Shown here: positions 5,519 through 6,324 of the stretch, piece after piece
Layout: the number at the start of each line of letters is the position of its first letter
Position numbering within the stretch: position 1 is the stretch's first letter
Made by a program: the position numbers and the translations under genes
Notes under the pieces: generated by a model
Told to the model about the DNA's origin: nothing
What the model saw: the letters and a program-made list of their open reading frames with translations, nothing else
The model's database searches: none
Source: Succinivibrio sp.
GTDB lineage: Bacteria; Pseudomonadota; Gammaproteobacteria; Enterobacterales; Succinivibrionaceae
DNA: 6,324 bases
Direction: 5' to 3'
Assembly (NCBI GenBank): GCA_017959135.1
Contig: JAGDBH010000040.1
Location: forward strand, 1-6,324

Positions 5519-6234
5519 TTGATAGCCTCCTCAACTGAGAATTTTCCCTCTAAAAGAGAGCGTCCCAGAACTACTGATTTAGCACCGGCTCTGGCAACAT
5601 TTCTGATGTCGTCAAGTGATGAAATACCGCCTGAGGCAATGATATCCAGATCAGGATATTTAGCATACAGAGAGGCGTATAGGGAATTGTTGGCCCCCTT
5701 CATCATGCCGTCCTTGCTGATGTCGGTTACAAGCACATGCTTGATGTGATAAGGCAGATAGTGACGCAGAATCTGATCTAAAGTGGTATCAGAAGTTTTA
5801 AGCCAGCCGTGGGTTGCCACATAAGGCACGTTATCAGTAAGTCTTACATCCAGTGCTAAAGTGAAGTGTTCGGCTCCAAATAGCTTTAACCAGCCTCTGA
5901 CAAGATGAGGCTGTTTTACAGCAACTGAGCCTACTACAACTCTCTCAACACCCAGATCCAGAAGGTTTCTGATATCAAATTCTGATCTGATACCGCCACC
6001 GGTCTGAATAGGAACAGGGGATGCCTTTACAATCTTGCTGATAAGAGCTCTCTGTCTTAAAACAGGATCCTTGGCTCCATCCAGATCAACGATATGAATC
6101 AGCTCAGCGCCCTGATTGGCTGCATCGTAAATTCTCTTGATAGGATCTACATCGAAAATAGTCTTCTGAGCAAAATCACCTTGCTTAAGACGAACGACGT
6201 GACCGCCTGATAAATCAAGTGCAGGGATAATCAA
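5500..6234 (-). CDS. hisA: ProFAR isomerase (HisA)
   Basis: HisA converts ProFAR to PRFAR by an Amadori rearrangement, providing the substrate of HisH-HisF. The 244-residue half-barrel-repeat protein has standard length. The catalytic aspartates are Asp7 in [10 protein letters not shown] and Asp129 in TLALDVRL, with Thr170 in [10 protein letters not shown]. The phosphate sites are QTGGGIRS (77-84) and [11 protein letters not shown] (199-209), and RLKQGDF (15-21) is the normal loop after strand 1. The start is TTG at 6234: the frame is closed by the hisH stop only four codons upstream, this is the position that restores the usual MIIPALDL beginning, and AGGAG stands six bases before it. hisA lies in the same frame as hisH, nine bases past its stop, and overlaps hisF by 19 bases. 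Confidence 0.97.
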   Translation of the reverse strand: MIIPALDLSGGHVVRLKQGDFAQKTIFDVDPIKRIYDAANQGAELIHIVDLDGAKDPVLRQRALISKIVKASPVPIQTGGGIRSEFDIRNLLDLGVERVVVGSVAVKQPHLVRGWLKLFGAEHFTLALDVRLTDNVPYVATHGWLKTSDTTLDQILRHYLPYHIKHVLVTDISKDGMMKGANNSLYASLYAKYPDLDIIASGGISSLDDIRNVARAGAKSVVLGRSLLEGKFSVEEAIKCWQNA

Positions 6235-6240
6235 TTTTTG

Positions 6241-6245
6241 CTCCT
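6241..6245 (-). promoter_or_regulatory. Ribosome binding site of hisA, supporting a TTG start
   Basis: AGGAG on the minus strand overlaps the hisH stop codon (TAGGAG) and lies six bases before the TTG at 6234. No ATG is available near the start of the frame, so this site decides the call. Confidence 0.7.
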
Positions 6246-6324
6246 AGAAATTCTTAATAAAGTTTGTCAGTAACTGTTCACCTGCTGCAGATGACTTTTC
6301 TGGGTGGAACTGTACTCCCATAAA
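6244..6324 (-). CDS. hisH: Imidazole glycerol phosphate synthase, glutaminase subunit HisH (C-terminal end only)
   Basis: The last 26 codons and the TAG stop are present; the rest lies beyond the right edge. The fragment reads FMGVQFHPEKSSAAGEQLL, then TNFIKNF. GVQFHPEKS holds the His and Glu of the class I glutamine amidotransferase catalytic triad, and the following SAAGEQLLTNF is the normal HisH C-terminus. HisH releases ammonia from glutamine for HisF. Its position directly before hisA fits the usual gammaproteobacterial order, so hisB and earlier his genes are expected further right. Confidence 0.93.
   Translation of the reverse strand, partial: FMGVQFHPEKSSAAGEQLLTNFIKNF

Noticed and set aside
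5441..5749. Plus-strand frame of 102 codons across the hisA-hisF junction
   Set aside because: It lies antisense to two well-conserved genes, has no ribosome site and no recognisable protein features.
1..6324. CRISPR array, tRNA or rRNA gene, complete insertion sequence, phage attachment site
   Set aside because: No repeated spacer pattern, cloverleaf or transposase was found on either strand; nearly all of the window is accounted for by conserved housekeeping genes.

Overview
The window looks like an ordinary chromosomal stretch from a moderately AT-rich gammaproteobacterium. The signs are a DusC-type tRNA-dihydrouridine synthase, a TerC close to the classical tellurite-plasmid protein, and the histidine gene order hisH-hisA-hisF-hisI. 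The style (AT-rich gaps, many AGGAG ribosome sites) would fit a Succinivibrionaceae-like anaerobe, but that lineage is a guess made without any database search.

Layout, left to right. 1-262 (minus): the first 87 codons of an Old Yellow Enzyme-type NADH:flavin oxidoreductase that runs off the left edge. 263-587: a 325-base gap with no convincing gene but a perfect 13-bp inverted repeat. 588-1568 (minus): a MYG1-family DHH phosphoesterase. 1569-1666: a compact divergent promoter region. 1667-2644 (plus): dusC, overlapping by 11 bases a small predicted secreted protein of unknown function at 2634-3119. 3120-3234: two back-to-back intrinsic terminators, one for each convergent transcript. 3235-4266 (minus): terC, an integral membrane protein. 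4267-4347: the terminator of the his operon, with a possible terC promoter embedded in it. 4348-6324 (minus): the distal end of the his operon, in transcription order hisH (last 26 codons), hisA, hisF, hisI.

The his genes cover the middle of histidine synthesis. HisI opens the ring of phosphoribosyl-AMP, HisA isomerises the resulting ProFAR to PRFAR, and HisH/HisF together convert PRFAR plus glutamine to imidazole glycerol phosphate and AICAR. The genes are packed with a 9-base gap, a 19-base overlap and an 8-base overlap, and two of the four use non-ATG starts backed by good Shine-Dalgarno sites. HisI has no fused HisE domain, so the preceding pyrophosphohydrolase step must be encoded elsewhere.

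I found no clear sign of an undescribed multi-gene system, mobile element, CRISPR array or RNA gene. The points most worth a second look are the terC promoter that seems to start inside the his terminator, the inverted repeat with a short remnant-like reading frame at 419-567, the shortened catalytic loop of DusC, and the secreted protein coupled to dusC.
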